From Chrysochromulina parva (lineage: Eukaryota > Haptophyta > Prymnesiales > Chrysochromulinaceae), in NCBI GenBank assembly GCA_002887195.1, contig PJAB01000697.1, positions 1-21,860 on the forward strand: 21,860 nucleotides of DNA. Reading direction: 5' to 3'. Made by a program: the position numbers and the translations under genes. How positions within the stretch are numbered: the first letter of the stretch is position 1; each line of letters opens with the position of its first letter. Below are positions 7,654 through 15,988 of this stretch, one piece after another. The notes under the pieces are model-generated. The model had not been told where the DNA came from, made no database searches, and saw only the letters and a list, made by a program, of their open reading frames with translations.

Positions 7654-9113
7654 ATGGAAGACGACGGTCCAGAGAGGGAGGATGGCGAACGCTATGAAGG
7701 CTTCATGGCGCGCATGAAGGCTTCCTTGGGCGCTGGCGCCCCCACACACGAGGTTCCCGCAAGCGATTCGCTGATCGGTGGCAACGGAAGCGAGGGTGAT
7801 GATGATGAGGAGGAGGAGGATGGCACGGCCGCTGATGAGACCGAGGCGTCGGGTCCGCTCGACGAGGCGGATTGGTTGAGGAAGCAGCAAGAGCTCTCGG
7901 CCATGTTCAAATCATTGTACAGCAACCAGAACGACGTCGACGACGAACAGGCAAGTGTGAGCGATGAAGATGACGGCAAAGGCAACGACGATGGCGCTCA
8001 CAAGGGGGCTCCGGCAATCGCTGAATCCTGTGCGGAGATCATCCCATGCCGCCCGCCCGGTAGTTCTGCTTGCAACGACATGCCGATGCCACCGCCTGCG
8101 CTCACAGCCACCGACGCACCCATCATCGGAGCGTTGCCGGATGACCTGGCCCCAGTGTTTGCCGACCGAGTGCGGAAGCTGGCGCCGCTCGTGCAGGCAG
8201 TGCTGCTGGGGCACGTGGAGCCGGAGAGCGTACCCGTCGATTCGCTGCTGGGCGCGATTGGCCGCCTCGAAGCTTGCGCCAAACGCGCGGCGTACAAGGG
8301 GTTTGACATCATGCGGGTCCCTGGTGCGCTCTCGTGTGACTCGTGCGCGCGGCTGCGAGAGGCGGTCGACCGTGAGCGATGTACGCTGCCCGACTCGGTC
8401 GACGCCCTGCCGGAGCATCAGCTGAAGCTGGACCACACCTCGCTCAAGGAGCTTGTGGGCGCCGATGGGTACTCTCGTCTGATGAGGCTGCCGGTTGAGT
8501 ATGTGCACGCCGAGAATGCCCTTTTGGGGGGCGAGCCGGTCGAGGAAGCGATGGCGCTGCGCTTTGCGACTCTCCAGGAAGCCTTTATACGGCGCTACTC
8601 GGCCGAGACGCGTCCTTGGAATCCATTCCATCAGGACAAGGCCCGCATCACGGTCAACGTGGCCGTATCCTCGGACGCGGCGCACGGGGGTGGTCGCCTT
8701 GTCGGTGTTTACAATGGCGCACTGCATACCATCTTGCGTGACGAGGGCGAGGCGACGGTACACTCATCGGAGCTCTTCCATTGCGTCCCCTGATGGGCTC
8801 TGATGGCCTCTGATGGCCTCTGATGGCCTCTGGTGCCCCTCTGATGGCCTCTGATGGCCTCCTTCATCAGGTACACTCATCGGACCTCTTCCATGCGGTC
8901 ACTCGAATGACCTCTGGCGTCCGGTACTCCCTCATCCTCTTCTTCGACCCTGACAGCGTTGAGGACCAGTTCCACACGCGGGTCGCGGGCATCAAGAACG
9001 GGCGAGTGCGCCGGCTGATGGCGGAGGTCTTCTTCCCATCCGCGGAGAGCAGCCAAGGCGTGCTGGCGCTCTCTAGACTCCTCGGATCAGGGGGTCACAG
9101 TGTCACTGACTGA
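7654..9113 (+). CDS. 2-oxoglutarate/Fe(II) dioxygenase, prolyl-4-hydroxylase-like (two exons)
   Basis: Exons 7654-8757 and 8871-9113 give 448 residues. The ATG at 7654 has A at -3. The first ~150 residues are acidic and disordered (DDDEEEED near 50-60). The C-terminal double-stranded beta-helix has the iron ligands H326 and D328 (FHQDK) and, only after splicing, H376 (LFHAVTR) and R386 (SGVRYSLILFF). R386 sits 10 residues after the distal His, the usual place of the 2-oxoglutarate-binding basic residue. The family couples 2-oxoglutarate decarboxylation to hydroxylation of protein or small-molecule substrates; the substrate here is unknown. Without splicing the frame ends at TGA 8791-8793, right after an intron-encoded imitation of the distal His motif, and lacks the Arg. 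No signal peptide is visible, so a cytosolic or nuclear enzyme is likely. Confidence 0.85.
8758..8870 (+). other. Intron, 113 bp, GT-AG, phase 0
   Basis: The intron begins GTACACTCATCGGAGCTCTT and ends CTTCATCAG. Removing it joins codon ACG to GTA in frame and completes the dioxygenase fold. Its first ~24 bases repeat the first 24 bases of exon two (8871-8894) with one mismatch, so the exon start is present at both ends. The middle consists of a 10-bp tandem repeat. Its length is not a multiple of three and the unspliced frame has a stop. Confidence 0.85.
8791..8861 (+). repeat. 10-bp tandem repeat TGATGGCCTC in the dioxygenase intron
   Basis: Seven units: TGATGGGCTC, three of TGATGGCCTC, one 11-bp variant TGGTGCCCCTC (8831-8841), then two more TGATGGCCTC. 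The array fills the intron between the duplicated exon start and the acceptor. The intron of the ankyrin/RING gene carries TGATGACCAC and TGATGACCTC units in the same sense orientation. Confidence 0.95.
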
Positions 9114-9369
9114 GAGCGGTGAGAGGCTGAGCGAGGTACAATCACGAGTCCTACGGGAGTCTATGTCACACTGACTAGGAAGTTGCGGTCGGCAAGCAAG
9201 TCTGTGGGTGCGGGGGGTGTTTTTTGCTTTTTTCTGTCCGGTCTCCCCCAGCAACTCAAGCGGTCACACGTCTCTATCTGATCGAGATATGTGATCTACA
9301 ACAGTTTTTTTGTTTTGTTTTGTTAACGGGCCGTACCTTACGCGCGACAACGGCCGGGGCGCGACATTT
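9114..9369. other. Tandem-gene spacer with pyrimidine tracts
   Basis: This 256-bp spacer lies between the dioxygenase stop and the next + gene. It holds T-rich DNA at about 9218-9236 followed by TCTCCCCCAG at 9241-9250, which looks like a 3' splice site, and a second T/G run (about 9304-9323). A 5' UTR intron for the downstream gene is possible but there is no donor I can point to with confidence. Confidence 0.35.
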
Positions 9370-9831
9370 ATGCCCAGTACGACGCGAAATCTCCAAATGA
9401 ACATCGTCGCACTCCTCGTCTTGCTTCTGATCGACGGCGGCGCGTGTGCGTTGGTGCCTGCTCGCGCTGCCGCCATGCGCATGAGTGCTGGTGAGAACCC
9501 TGGCTGGAATAATGTGGTAGCAAATGCTCGTGCACGCGCTGCGGCCCTGAAAAGCGACCAGGATGCCACTGCTGGCGCCGTGGCAATCGGCGCAATCGCT
9601 GTGTACGTTCTCCCGACGTTCAGCAACGGACCATTCGATCTTGTATTCTCCACGCTTGTGGGTGGTGGCCTGATGGGCTACGTGGCGGGCTTCCAGGATG
9701 ACGATGCGGGCAAGGCCGTGCGCTCGGCAGGTCGCGCGGCGGCAACAGCATTCCGTCAGACGGCTGCAGCTTTCGAAGAGAGCGGCGTCATCGATAAGGT
9801 CAGCGCGGCGGTCAAGCAAAAGCTGCAGTAG
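9370..9831 (+). CDS. Plastid-targeted small membrane protein, unknown function
   Basis: The 153-residue product has a signal peptide (hydrophobic NIVALLVLLL, then GGACA, likely cut after A27) followed by a short Arg/Ala-rich stretch LVPARAAAMRMSAG. That bipartite pattern, with the RMSA-type end of the transit part, is typical of nuclear-encoded plastid proteins in haptophytes and stramenopile algae. The mature part has two hydrophobic segments (about 66-84 and 90-108) joined by a short NGPFD turn and ends in an amphipathic Ala/Lys helix. A thylakoid or envelope membrane site is likely; the two-span plus amphipathic helix plan recalls membrane-shaping CURT1/CAAD proteins, but I see no sequence match strong enough to name it. 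ATG 9370 is chosen because it gives a basic residue before the hydrophobic core; ATG 9397 is an alternative. The frame upstream opens only at TTG. Confidence 0.75.
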   Translation: MPSTTRNLQMNIVALLVLLLIDGGACALVPARAAAMRMSAGENPGWNNVVANARARAAALKSDQDATAGAVAIGAIAVYVLPTFSNGPFDLVFSTLVGGGLMGYVAGFQDDDAGKAVRSAGRAAATAFRQTAAAFEESGVIDKVSAAVKQKLQ

Positions 9832-10107
9832 TCAGGGTCTTCCGATGGAACACATCAAGAGAAGTGTGGAGTTTCCGGATCGAGATTCACATGGTTGAAA
9901 TCGATATCCTACATTTGTGTGCTTTCTTGTGGGTGTCGCATGAGGCAATGGCTGCCGGGAGTCGCTCAGTATCGTGAGCAGTCTCGCAGAGAGTCGGCTG
10001 TACCGTGCGTCGGTACGCAAAAGATGTAGAGTAGGACCTCGGGGTGTACGACGGGGAATTAAATTAAAAACATGTAAACGCGTAACGCCTCACTTCCATG
10101 CTGATGC
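9832..10107. other. Convergent intergenic region
   Basis: The 3' ends of the plastid protein gene (+) and the SET-domain gene (-) face each other across 276 bp. It is AT-richer than its surroundings, with AATTAAATTAAAAA near 10058-10071, a plausible 3'-end processing area for either transcript. No gene is visible. Confidence 0.5.
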
Positions 10108-11454
10108 TCACTTCACCTTCCGCGTGCCGACGAGCGCAACATACTTCTGGTACTCCTCAGAGTCGCATCCGAGACCCACGCGCGCGCTCTCAGCGGCACG
10201 GCTCGCCCAGTGCGTGGCCTGCGCCCTGTCGCCCACCGAGCGACTATACGCACAGGCCGCGTACATCGTGTCCCACGTGTTCCCTATCCCATCCTGGGCC
10301 AACAGGCTGAGCCGCTCCTCGACCAGATCGATTGCATTCGTGCGTGTTCGGGGCAACCTGCCGCCGCTGGCGTCTATGGCGATGCCGTTCACAGCTATGG
10401 AGATCAGGGTCGAGAGGGCGCCGAGCCTCGAGCGCCGCGCGTCGCTCAGTCGGACGGCCTCAGGCGTGATGTTCGTACACTTGGCACAGCCGCAAGTGAA
10501 ACCGAAATCATCGCGTAGCTTGGCCTGACGCTCGTCACGGCGCGAGCACTGCTCGGAGCCGAGGTACGAGATTGTGATCTCGTCCCCCGCCGCAATGTCG
10601 ACCAATGCATGGATCGTCCCTTTGCCCCGCCGAGGGTTCCATGCGAGGTGTGAGCTGGGCGAGCAGCTGTGATTGAAACGACAGGCCGCCGCAAAGCACG
10701 CGCCTTGCCTATCGGCATCCTGGTCGAGATGGCCGCTGAGCGCGTCGCGCGCACGTGCCAGCGGAGACTCGGTTGGGAAGGCGTTCGAGAGCCAAATCCC
10801 ATATGCGGACTTGGTGGGTCCATGTATGTCGTTTTGGCACAGTCCGAAGAAGTCGTCGCGGTCGACGGGGTCGAGGGTCGCGACGATGGCCTCGAGAGAG
10901 GCAGTGCTGGCACCTTTGACAATTGTCCACATTACCAGTGGAGCCTCGCACAGGATGCGCTCGCCGCGCTTGATCGCTCGCGTCGCAAAGGCGCCGAAGC
11001 CGCTCTCACCAGCAGACCGGATGACAAATGTCTTGAGGTGAGTGGCGAGCCGCGACGCCACGTCTGGCGCTTGGTGCGGTGGTGCGCGTGCGGATGCAGA
11101 AGAGGCGTTGCCGCCAACAGCTACGTCACGAGCAGTATTCGAAGTGCTCATGATGGCACGGAGGTCACGATTTGTGAATTCGATATGTGGGCGGTGCGTT
11201 CGTAAGAGATCGGCCATCCTTTTGACTCCCGGTGCTCCTACTGACAGAGCAGCGACTGCCTGCTCGAGGGTTTGCTTTGAAATCGTAGGGATCTCCGCGA
11301 CTGCGACGTCGTGCCCTGCACTCTCCTTGTCTCGAAGCCTTGACTCTGACTCTAGAACTTGCCAGCGCCATTCTGTACGTCCGTGGATCTGCTCCCTGAC
11401 GAGCACAGGAGCGATCTCCTCATCATGTGGTACGCCCGTGAAGAGCGGCACCAT
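10108..11454 (-). CDS. SET-domain protein (SMYD/SET-like lysine methyltransferase)
   Basis: The 448-residue product carries a SET domain at about 141-298: GFGAFATRAIKRGERIL at its start, the substrate/SAM-pocket motif NHSCSP (261-266), GDEITISYLG at 290-299 with the catalytic-type Tyr, and a post-SET Cys cluster FTCGCAKC (C321, C323, C326). Such enzymes move a methyl group from S-adenosylmethionine to lysines of histones or other proteins. There is no MYND finger between the SET halves; about 90 residues lie there instead. A helical TPR-like region follows to the end. ATG 11454 has A at -3 and G at +4. Residues 1-101 are not part of a SET protein; they end THRPHIEFTNRDL, recalling the segment after the DNA-binding finger of FAR1/MULE transposase-derived proteins. 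A start at 11151 (residue 102), also in good context, would give a plain SET protein. It is divergent from the coiled-coil gene. Confidence 0.85.
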   Translation of the reverse strand: MVPLFTGVPHDEEIAPVLVREQIHGRTEWRWQVLESESRLRDKESAGHDVAVAEIPTISKQTLEQAVAALSVGAPGVKRMADLLRTHRPHIEFTNRDLRAIMSTSNTARDVAVGGNASSASARAPPHQAPDVASRLATHLKTFVIRSAGESGFGAFATRAIKRGERILCEAPLVMWTIVKGASTASLEAIVATLDPVDRDDFFGLCQNDIHGPTKSAYGIWLSNAFPTESPLARARDALSGHLDQDADRQGACFAAACRFNHSCSPSSHLAWNPRRGKGTIHALVDIAAGDEITISYLGSEQCSRRDERQAKLRDDFGFTCGCAKCTNITPEAVRLSDARRSRLGALSTLISIAVNGIAIDASGGRLPRTRTNAIDLVEERLSLLAQDGIGNTWDTMYAACAYSRSVGDRAQATHWASRAAESARVGLGCDSEEYQKYVALVGTRKVK

Positions 11455-11678
11455 GATCCAATATTTGACGACGCCGAAGCTCGACCGCGCGCACCGGACA
11501 CGAACGAGCGAGCGCAGGCAGGCGGGCCCTCGCGCCGAGAGTCGTGAGAGGGGCGGCGCGCGCGAGTGAGGGGCCTCACTCTCTCTATCACTGTGTATCT
11601 ACTCCGACAGTTTCCCCAAATGGAATCGAAATTCTCCGTTCTCTCCGAGTGCACGGGTCTTGAACTCGAACGCCCAAT
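11455..11678. promoter_or_regulatory. Short divergent promoter region
   Basis: Only 224 bp separate the ATG of the SET-domain gene (minus, 11454) from the ATG of the coiled-coil gene (plus, 11679), so the two must share promoter DNA. A CT-rich stretch (CACTCTCTCTATCACT) lies near 11577-11592. No TATA box or repeated site stands out. Confidence 0.35.
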
Positions 11679-14045
11679 ATGGCGGCCGTAACTGCCTCAG
11701 ACCCGAAACGAAGTTCAAGGGTGTTCTGGGCGTCGGATCCGGACTGCACTTTGTGCGCGGACATGCGCCCGTCCACACCCAAGTCCCCGCGCGGCGGGTC
11801 CAGCGGCTACGGCGTGGTGACGCCCAAGTCCCCCTCTAAAAAGCTGCTCCAGAAGGCGGAGAAGACGACGATCACGGCGGCGAAGCTCAAGGCGGCGTCC
11901 GACTTACTGCTCAGGGCGGGCGCGCCACGGCTTGCGGCGGTCTGCGGCTGGACGCCGCAGGACGCCGCTGGACGCTGGACGGCGGAGGAATCCAGCGGCG
12001 TGCCTCACCTCGAGGTGCAGATGCCATATCCGCAGCTCGAGGTGAATGTTCCGTACCCAGACCTGCGGAATGTTCCGTACCAGCAGCAGCAGCCGTATGC
12101 GCCGTACCAGCCGCCGCCGCCGAGCCCGGGTTATACGGTCCACTCGGTCGCCTCGCCCGCTCCTCCTACGACCGGGCGAGCCAGCGCCAGGTCGCCAGGT
12201 CGCCCAAGGTCGCCTCCTAAAGAAGCCGTCTGGGACCCTCAGGGCGTCCAGCCGACGATGGTGACGTACGGCGACCTTCGCCTTCGCCAGCTGCTGGCGC
12301 GCGCCGAAGGCGCCGAGCAGGTGTCCTCGGACCTTCGCGCCGAGAACAAGGCGCTCGATGCAGACATGCAGGCCAAGCTGAAGGAGATCGAGACCCTCCA
12401 AGACGCGAGCCGGGCCATGGAGCGGCGTCTCAAAGGCGAGATTGAGACTCTCTCTGCGGAGATCGAGTCGAGCCGCACCGAGCTCGAGGCCACGCAGGTG
12501 CAGTGCCTGCGGGACGTGGAGATCGCGCGGCGGGAGCTGAAGGCGGCGGAGGCGTCGGCGGCGGAGACGCATGCGAAGGCCATGAGCGTCGTCGAGGCGC
12601 GACATCAATCAGAGCGCGAGAGGCAGGCGGAGGCGGCGGCGAGTGCGGCGCGTGCGGCGGCGGAGTTTCGGCGAACTGCAGAGCTCACCCAGGCGGCCCT
12701 CGAGCAGGCGGTGGACGCCGTGCGCTCCGAGAAGGCCGAGGTGCAGGATGGGTGGGCGGCCACGGCGGCCGCTCTCGAGAGTACTCGAGCCGAGCTCGAG
12801 AGCACGCGTGCCACCTTGGGGGCGTCCGAGCGAGAAGCGAAGCGGCAGCAGGACCTCGTGCGCCGTGGGGCCGAGGCGAATGAGGAGGCGGCGGCGCGCC
12901 ACCGCGCGATCCTCGAGGACCTCGAGATGCAGCTACGAGAGGCGCACGAGGCGAACATGCGCAAGGATGAGCTCGTGGCAGCTGCGCGAGAGGAGACCCG
13001 AAGGGCGGCGGCACAGGTCGTGGCTGAGGCCGCCGGACGTCGGGAGGAGAGAGAGCGCGCCGATGAGCTCGTTCGGCGTCGGCAGGAGGACGCCGCACGC
13101 GCCGAGGCGACGCAGGCGGAGGACCGTGCGCGCGCGGCGCACGCGCTCGATGAGGAGCGTCGCCGTCGTGAAGCGGACGGACAGCGTGCTGAGAAGGCGC
13201 TCTCCGATCTGCGCGAGCGATACGAGCAGTCGCAACGGCAGAATGCGGACGCCGCGGCGACGCACGCGGCGGCGTTGACGAACCTGAAGCAGGCGGCGGC
13301 GATGGAGAAGCAGCTCCTCCACGACGAGATGCGCCGCTCGGAGCAACGTAACGACGCGCTCGGCCGCCAGATTGATGATCTGCGCGCCGAGATGCAATCT
13401 CAGTCGGCGCAGCACGAGAGTGAGCTGCTCGCTCAGCAGCTTGAGCGGCGCGGGCGGCAGGAGGTCGAGAGGCGCTCCACGCAGCTCGAGGAGGTCCTCA
13501 AGCACGAGGGCGACACCTTCAAAGGGCGTTGCATGCAGCTCGAGATGCAGCTCGACGAGGCGCATTCCACCATTCGGACGCTGCAAGAGCGGCTGGCCGC
13601 CATGTACTCAGAACGGATGATGGAGTCGGCCGGGCTGCAGCGCACCATCGAAGTCCTTCACGTGGAGCGGCGAGGGATGGAAGAGGTCGTGCGTGTCCTC
13701 AAGAGTGAGACGGAGACGATGCGAGCCCATGCGGCACGAGCCGATGACCGGTGTGTCGAGCTCGAGCGCTTGCGGGAGGAGCTGCTGGCGGCCCTCGACT
13801 CGGAGCGCAAGGAGCGCAAGGAGGCGTCCTCCACGCTCATGAGCGAGCGGCGGCGCGCCGAGATGGCCGAGCAAGCGCGCAATAAGCTGCAGACGGAGCT
13901 CGGCGAGGGGCGACGCCTGATGTCCGAGCACAGCCAAGCGTCGCGGATGATGCAACGCGGCCTCGAGGCGCAGATCTCCTCGCTTCGGCACGACCGCCGG
14001 CAGCAGGTCATCGGGTACTGCTCCGAACTGTCCAAATGGGCGTGA
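11679..14045 (+). CDS. Long coiled-coil protein
   Basis: The 788-residue product has two parts. Residues 1-205 are disordered: two STPKSP/TPKSPSKK sites that could be kinase targets, a short helical stretch, three VPYP/MPYP-like repeats at about 113-133, a Gln/Pro run, and an SPGRPRSPP basic-proline patch. From about 205 to 780 the sequence is an almost unbroken coiled coil, Glu/Arg/Ala/Leu-rich with heptads such as LRAENKAL, LQDASRAMERRL and LEATQVQCL. Proteins of this plan are scaffolds at centrosomes, basal bodies, Golgi or cytoskeleton; the sequence alone does not choose. ATG 11679 has A at -3 and G at +4, and the stop is TGA at 14043. There are no interruptions in 2.4 kb. Coiled-coil similarity to myosin or golgins would be compositional, so I assign no family. 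Confidence 0.85.
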   Translation: MAAVTASDPKRSSRVFWASDPDCTLCADMRPSTPKSPRGGSSGYGVVTPKSPSKKLLQKAEKTTITAAKLKAASDLLLRAGAPRLAAVCGWTPQDAAGRWTAEESSGVPHLEVQMPYPQLEVNVPYPDLRNVPYQQQQPYAPYQPPPPSPGYTVHSVASPAPPTTGRASARSPGRPRSPPKEAVWDPQGVQPTMVTYGDLRLRQLLARAEGAEQVSSDLRAENKALDADMQAKLKEIETLQDASRAMERRLKGEIETLSAEIESSRTELEATQVQCLRDVEIARRELKAAEASAAETHAKAMSVVEARHQSERERQAEAAASAARAAAEFRRTAELTQAALEQAVDAVRSEKAEVQDGWAATAAALESTRAELESTRATLGASEREAKRQQDLVRRGAEANEEAAARHRAILEDLEMQLREAHEANMRKDELVAAAREETRRAAAQVVAEAAGRREERERADELVRRRQEDAARAEATQAEDRARAAHALDEERRRREADGQRAEKALSDLRERYEQSQRQNADAAATHAAALTNLKQAAAMEKQLLHDEMRRSEQRNDALGRQIDDLRAEMQSQSAQHESELLAQQLERRGRQEVERRSTQLEEVLKHEGDTFKGRCMQLEMQLDEAHSTIRTLQERLAAMYSERMMESAGLQRTIEVLHVERRGMEEVVRVLKSETETMRAHAARADDRCVELERLREELLAALDSERKERKEASSTLMSERRRAEMAEQARNKLQTELGEGRRLMSEHSQASRMMQRGLEAQISSLRHDRRQQVIGYCSELSKWA

Positions 14046-14423
14046 CGGCACTGAAGGCACCGACGAGAGGCGCGTCACGAAGCGCCCCTCAGAAGCGAGA
14101 GCGCGGCGTGATCATTCCATCACGCACTTTTGAGCACGCATTTGATCTCGCCTTCAGATAGGGAACGGTGAGCACGTAGGGCTTTTCCAGAGATGTGTCG
14201 TTTATGTGGGGGTATAATCTTGTGGCTTCCATTTTCAGAGTCGTTTTCCGTGCTGTGAACCGCGGGCGCGTTCACAGGGGACCAGGATTTATTTGGGTGG
14301 GCTCGCGGAGCACCGGTTGCTCTAACTCTCACCGCTTTAGCTCCTGAGATTCCAAGAGATTTGGTTGCAGTTCTTCTCTGTGTCTCGTTTCACTGTTAAC
14401 AAGTAAGCCCATGATTTACGGTC
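14046..14423. other. Spacer between two + strand genes
   Basis: The 378 bp hold the 3' end of the coiled-coil gene and the promoter of the F-box gene. The DNA from about 14130 to 14400 is clearly AT-richer than the genes and includes GGTATAATC at 14211-14219. I see no RNA gene or conserved frame. Confidence 0.45.
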
Positions 14424-15728
14424 ATGCCTAGGAGTATCGCCTGCCTGATCACGTTGGCAGCAATGGCTGCGATCGCAGCTCTCGTGGCGAGCCAGCGCCG
14501 GCGCACACGCATCGCGCTCTCCGATGCCAGGTGGAAAGCTCTCGCGCTGAAGCGGAGGCTAGTCGAGGTGAGCGCTCGGTGTGCCTTCCGCGTCGTCGAG
14601 GGTTGCCACTCACCGAGCAAAGGGAGAGCCGACGGTTGTATGCAAGACGGTGGGATACTACCCAGCGATCTGCTCATGAGTGTGTTCGTGAACCTGCCGC
14701 TAACAGCGCTAAGGCGAGCCGCATGCGTGAGCACCGACTGGCATAGTGTCGCCCAAAGCCCGTCGCTGTATGCTATCGTGGACCGCGCCATGCTAGGCGA
14801 CAAGCGCCGTGTGGCGCGCAGTGTGCTGCTCGCTCTGGCCGAGAAGCACGTGTGCGAGGAGACCGTCGAATTGAATTTGGCGGGTGTGCGGTGCGTCGAC
14901 GACTCGCTGGTCGCCACTTTTGCGAGTCGAGCGCCATCGCTGACGGCGGTTGATCTCTCGGCCTGTGCGGTGGGTGACGAGGCGCTTGCCGCCCTGGCGG
15001 ACGGCTGCCCGAAGCTCGAGCGCCTGCACATGTGGGCAACGGACGAGCTGACGAATGCGGGCTTGATCTCCCTCTCGGCGGCCATTGCACGTCACCGGTG
15101 CAGCGGCGGCGGCGGCGGCGGCGGCGGAGGTTGCGGAGGCGGCCTTCGCATAGCTGACCTGCGCGCCTGCACGGAGCTCTCGGATGCCGGCCTGGTGCCG
15201 CTCGTCCAGGCGTGCGGCGCGCGGCTCACCTCGCTACGCCTCAAGGGCGTCGCCGCTTCCACAGGCGACGAAACTCTACGCGCCCTCGGCTCCAACTGCC
15301 CGAACCTGACGCTGCTGGACGCGAGTGGGTTGGACTTGACGAACCTTGGCGTGGACGCGCTCGGCCTCGGCTGCCCTCTGCTCGCGACGGTCCTCTTCTC
15401 GGGCTGCAAGCGCCTTGGGGACCTTGGGGTCAGCGCACTCGCACGCGGTTGCGGAGAGCGGCTGCGACTCCTTGACCTGCAGGGTTGCTCGACCACAAGT
15501 GACGAAAGCGCTCTCGCGCTCGCCTCGCACTGTGCTGGCTTGCACACAGTGAGCTTCCAGTGCTGCCCGCTGCTCACCGACCGAGGCTTCAATGCGCTGT
15601 GCGCGGGATGTGCCCTCGCGCACGTGACGCTCAAGCACTGCCAGGTCTCCGAGGACGCCGTGCGAGAGGCGCAGAGAGCACGGCCGCAGCTCACCGTGCG
15701 CGTCATCCCGAGCGGCCGTCTGCTCTGA
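14424..15728 (+). CDS. F-box/LRR protein with N-terminal membrane anchor
   Basis: The 434-residue product joins three parts. Residues 5-23 (ACLITLAAMAAIAALVAS) are one hydrophobic helix followed by QRRRTR, which predicts an anchor with the rest of the protein in the cytosol. An F-box at about 78-118 (ILPSDLLMSVFVNLPLTALR, ending VAQSPSLY) would bind Skp1 in an SCF ubiquitin ligase. From about 145 to the end run Cys-type leucine-rich repeats of the FBXL2/AMN1 class (LTAVDLSACAVGDEALAALA, LRLLDLQGCS and others), the substrate-binding surface. A glycine run at about 228-240, coded by a GGC microsatellite (15104-15126), loops out of one repeat. The frame from ATG 14424 to TGA 15726 is unbroken. 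The substrate is unknown. Most F-box proteins are soluble, so the anchor suggests turnover of ER or other membrane-associated targets. Confidence 0.88.
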   Translation: MPRSIACLITLAAMAAIAALVASQRRRTRIALSDARWKALALKRRLVEVSARCAFRVVEGCHSPSKGRADGCMQDGGILPSDLLMSVFVNLPLTALRRAACVSTDWHSVAQSPSLYAIVDRAMLGDKRRVARSVLLALAEKHVCEETVELNLAGVRCVDDSLVATFASRAPSLTAVDLSACAVGDEALAALADGCPKLERLHMWATDELTNAGLISLSAAIARHRCSGGGGGGGGGCGGGLRIADLRACTELSDAGLVPLVQACGARLTSLRLKGVAASTGDETLRALGSNCPNLTLLDASGLDLTNLGVDALGLGCPLLATVLFSGCKRLGDLGVSALARGCGERLRLLDLQGCSTTSDESALALASHCAGLHTVSFQCCPLLTDRGFNALCAGCALAHVTLKHCQVSEDAVREAQRARPQLTVRVIPSGRLL

Positions 15729-15988
15729 GCAGAGCTACTGCACGATAGCTGCCTAGCCCTGTAGATCGGCTGATTTCAAACATCAAGTAGGATTGGAAAC
15801 ATCGCTCACTATACAAAACGACCTAGTACTCTCTGACCACTTGCGCGTTGCAGGTTGGGTTGCAAAGATTGCTGTAGACATGGGCAGGACTTTACCAGCT
15901 GCTGAACCACGCAAAGCCGTGCTCGTAGCAAGTGCGCCTACACACTCTGCAGCGGGCGCTTCTCCGGTGATGGCTGCCACAAGTGTGA
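15729..15988. other. Convergent intergenic region
   Basis: The 3' ends of the F-box gene (+) and the small lysine-rich gene (-) meet across 260 bp. The DNA is AT-richer than its flanks. An open frame at 15793-16083 starts at TTG and overlaps the neighbouring gene; I see no gene here. Confidence 0.5.

Noticed and set aside
8823..9113. Independent 96-residue gene starting at ATG 8823
   Set aside because: Its first 16 codons are the 10-bp intron repeat; the rest is exon two of the dioxygenase and carries its missing active-site residues.
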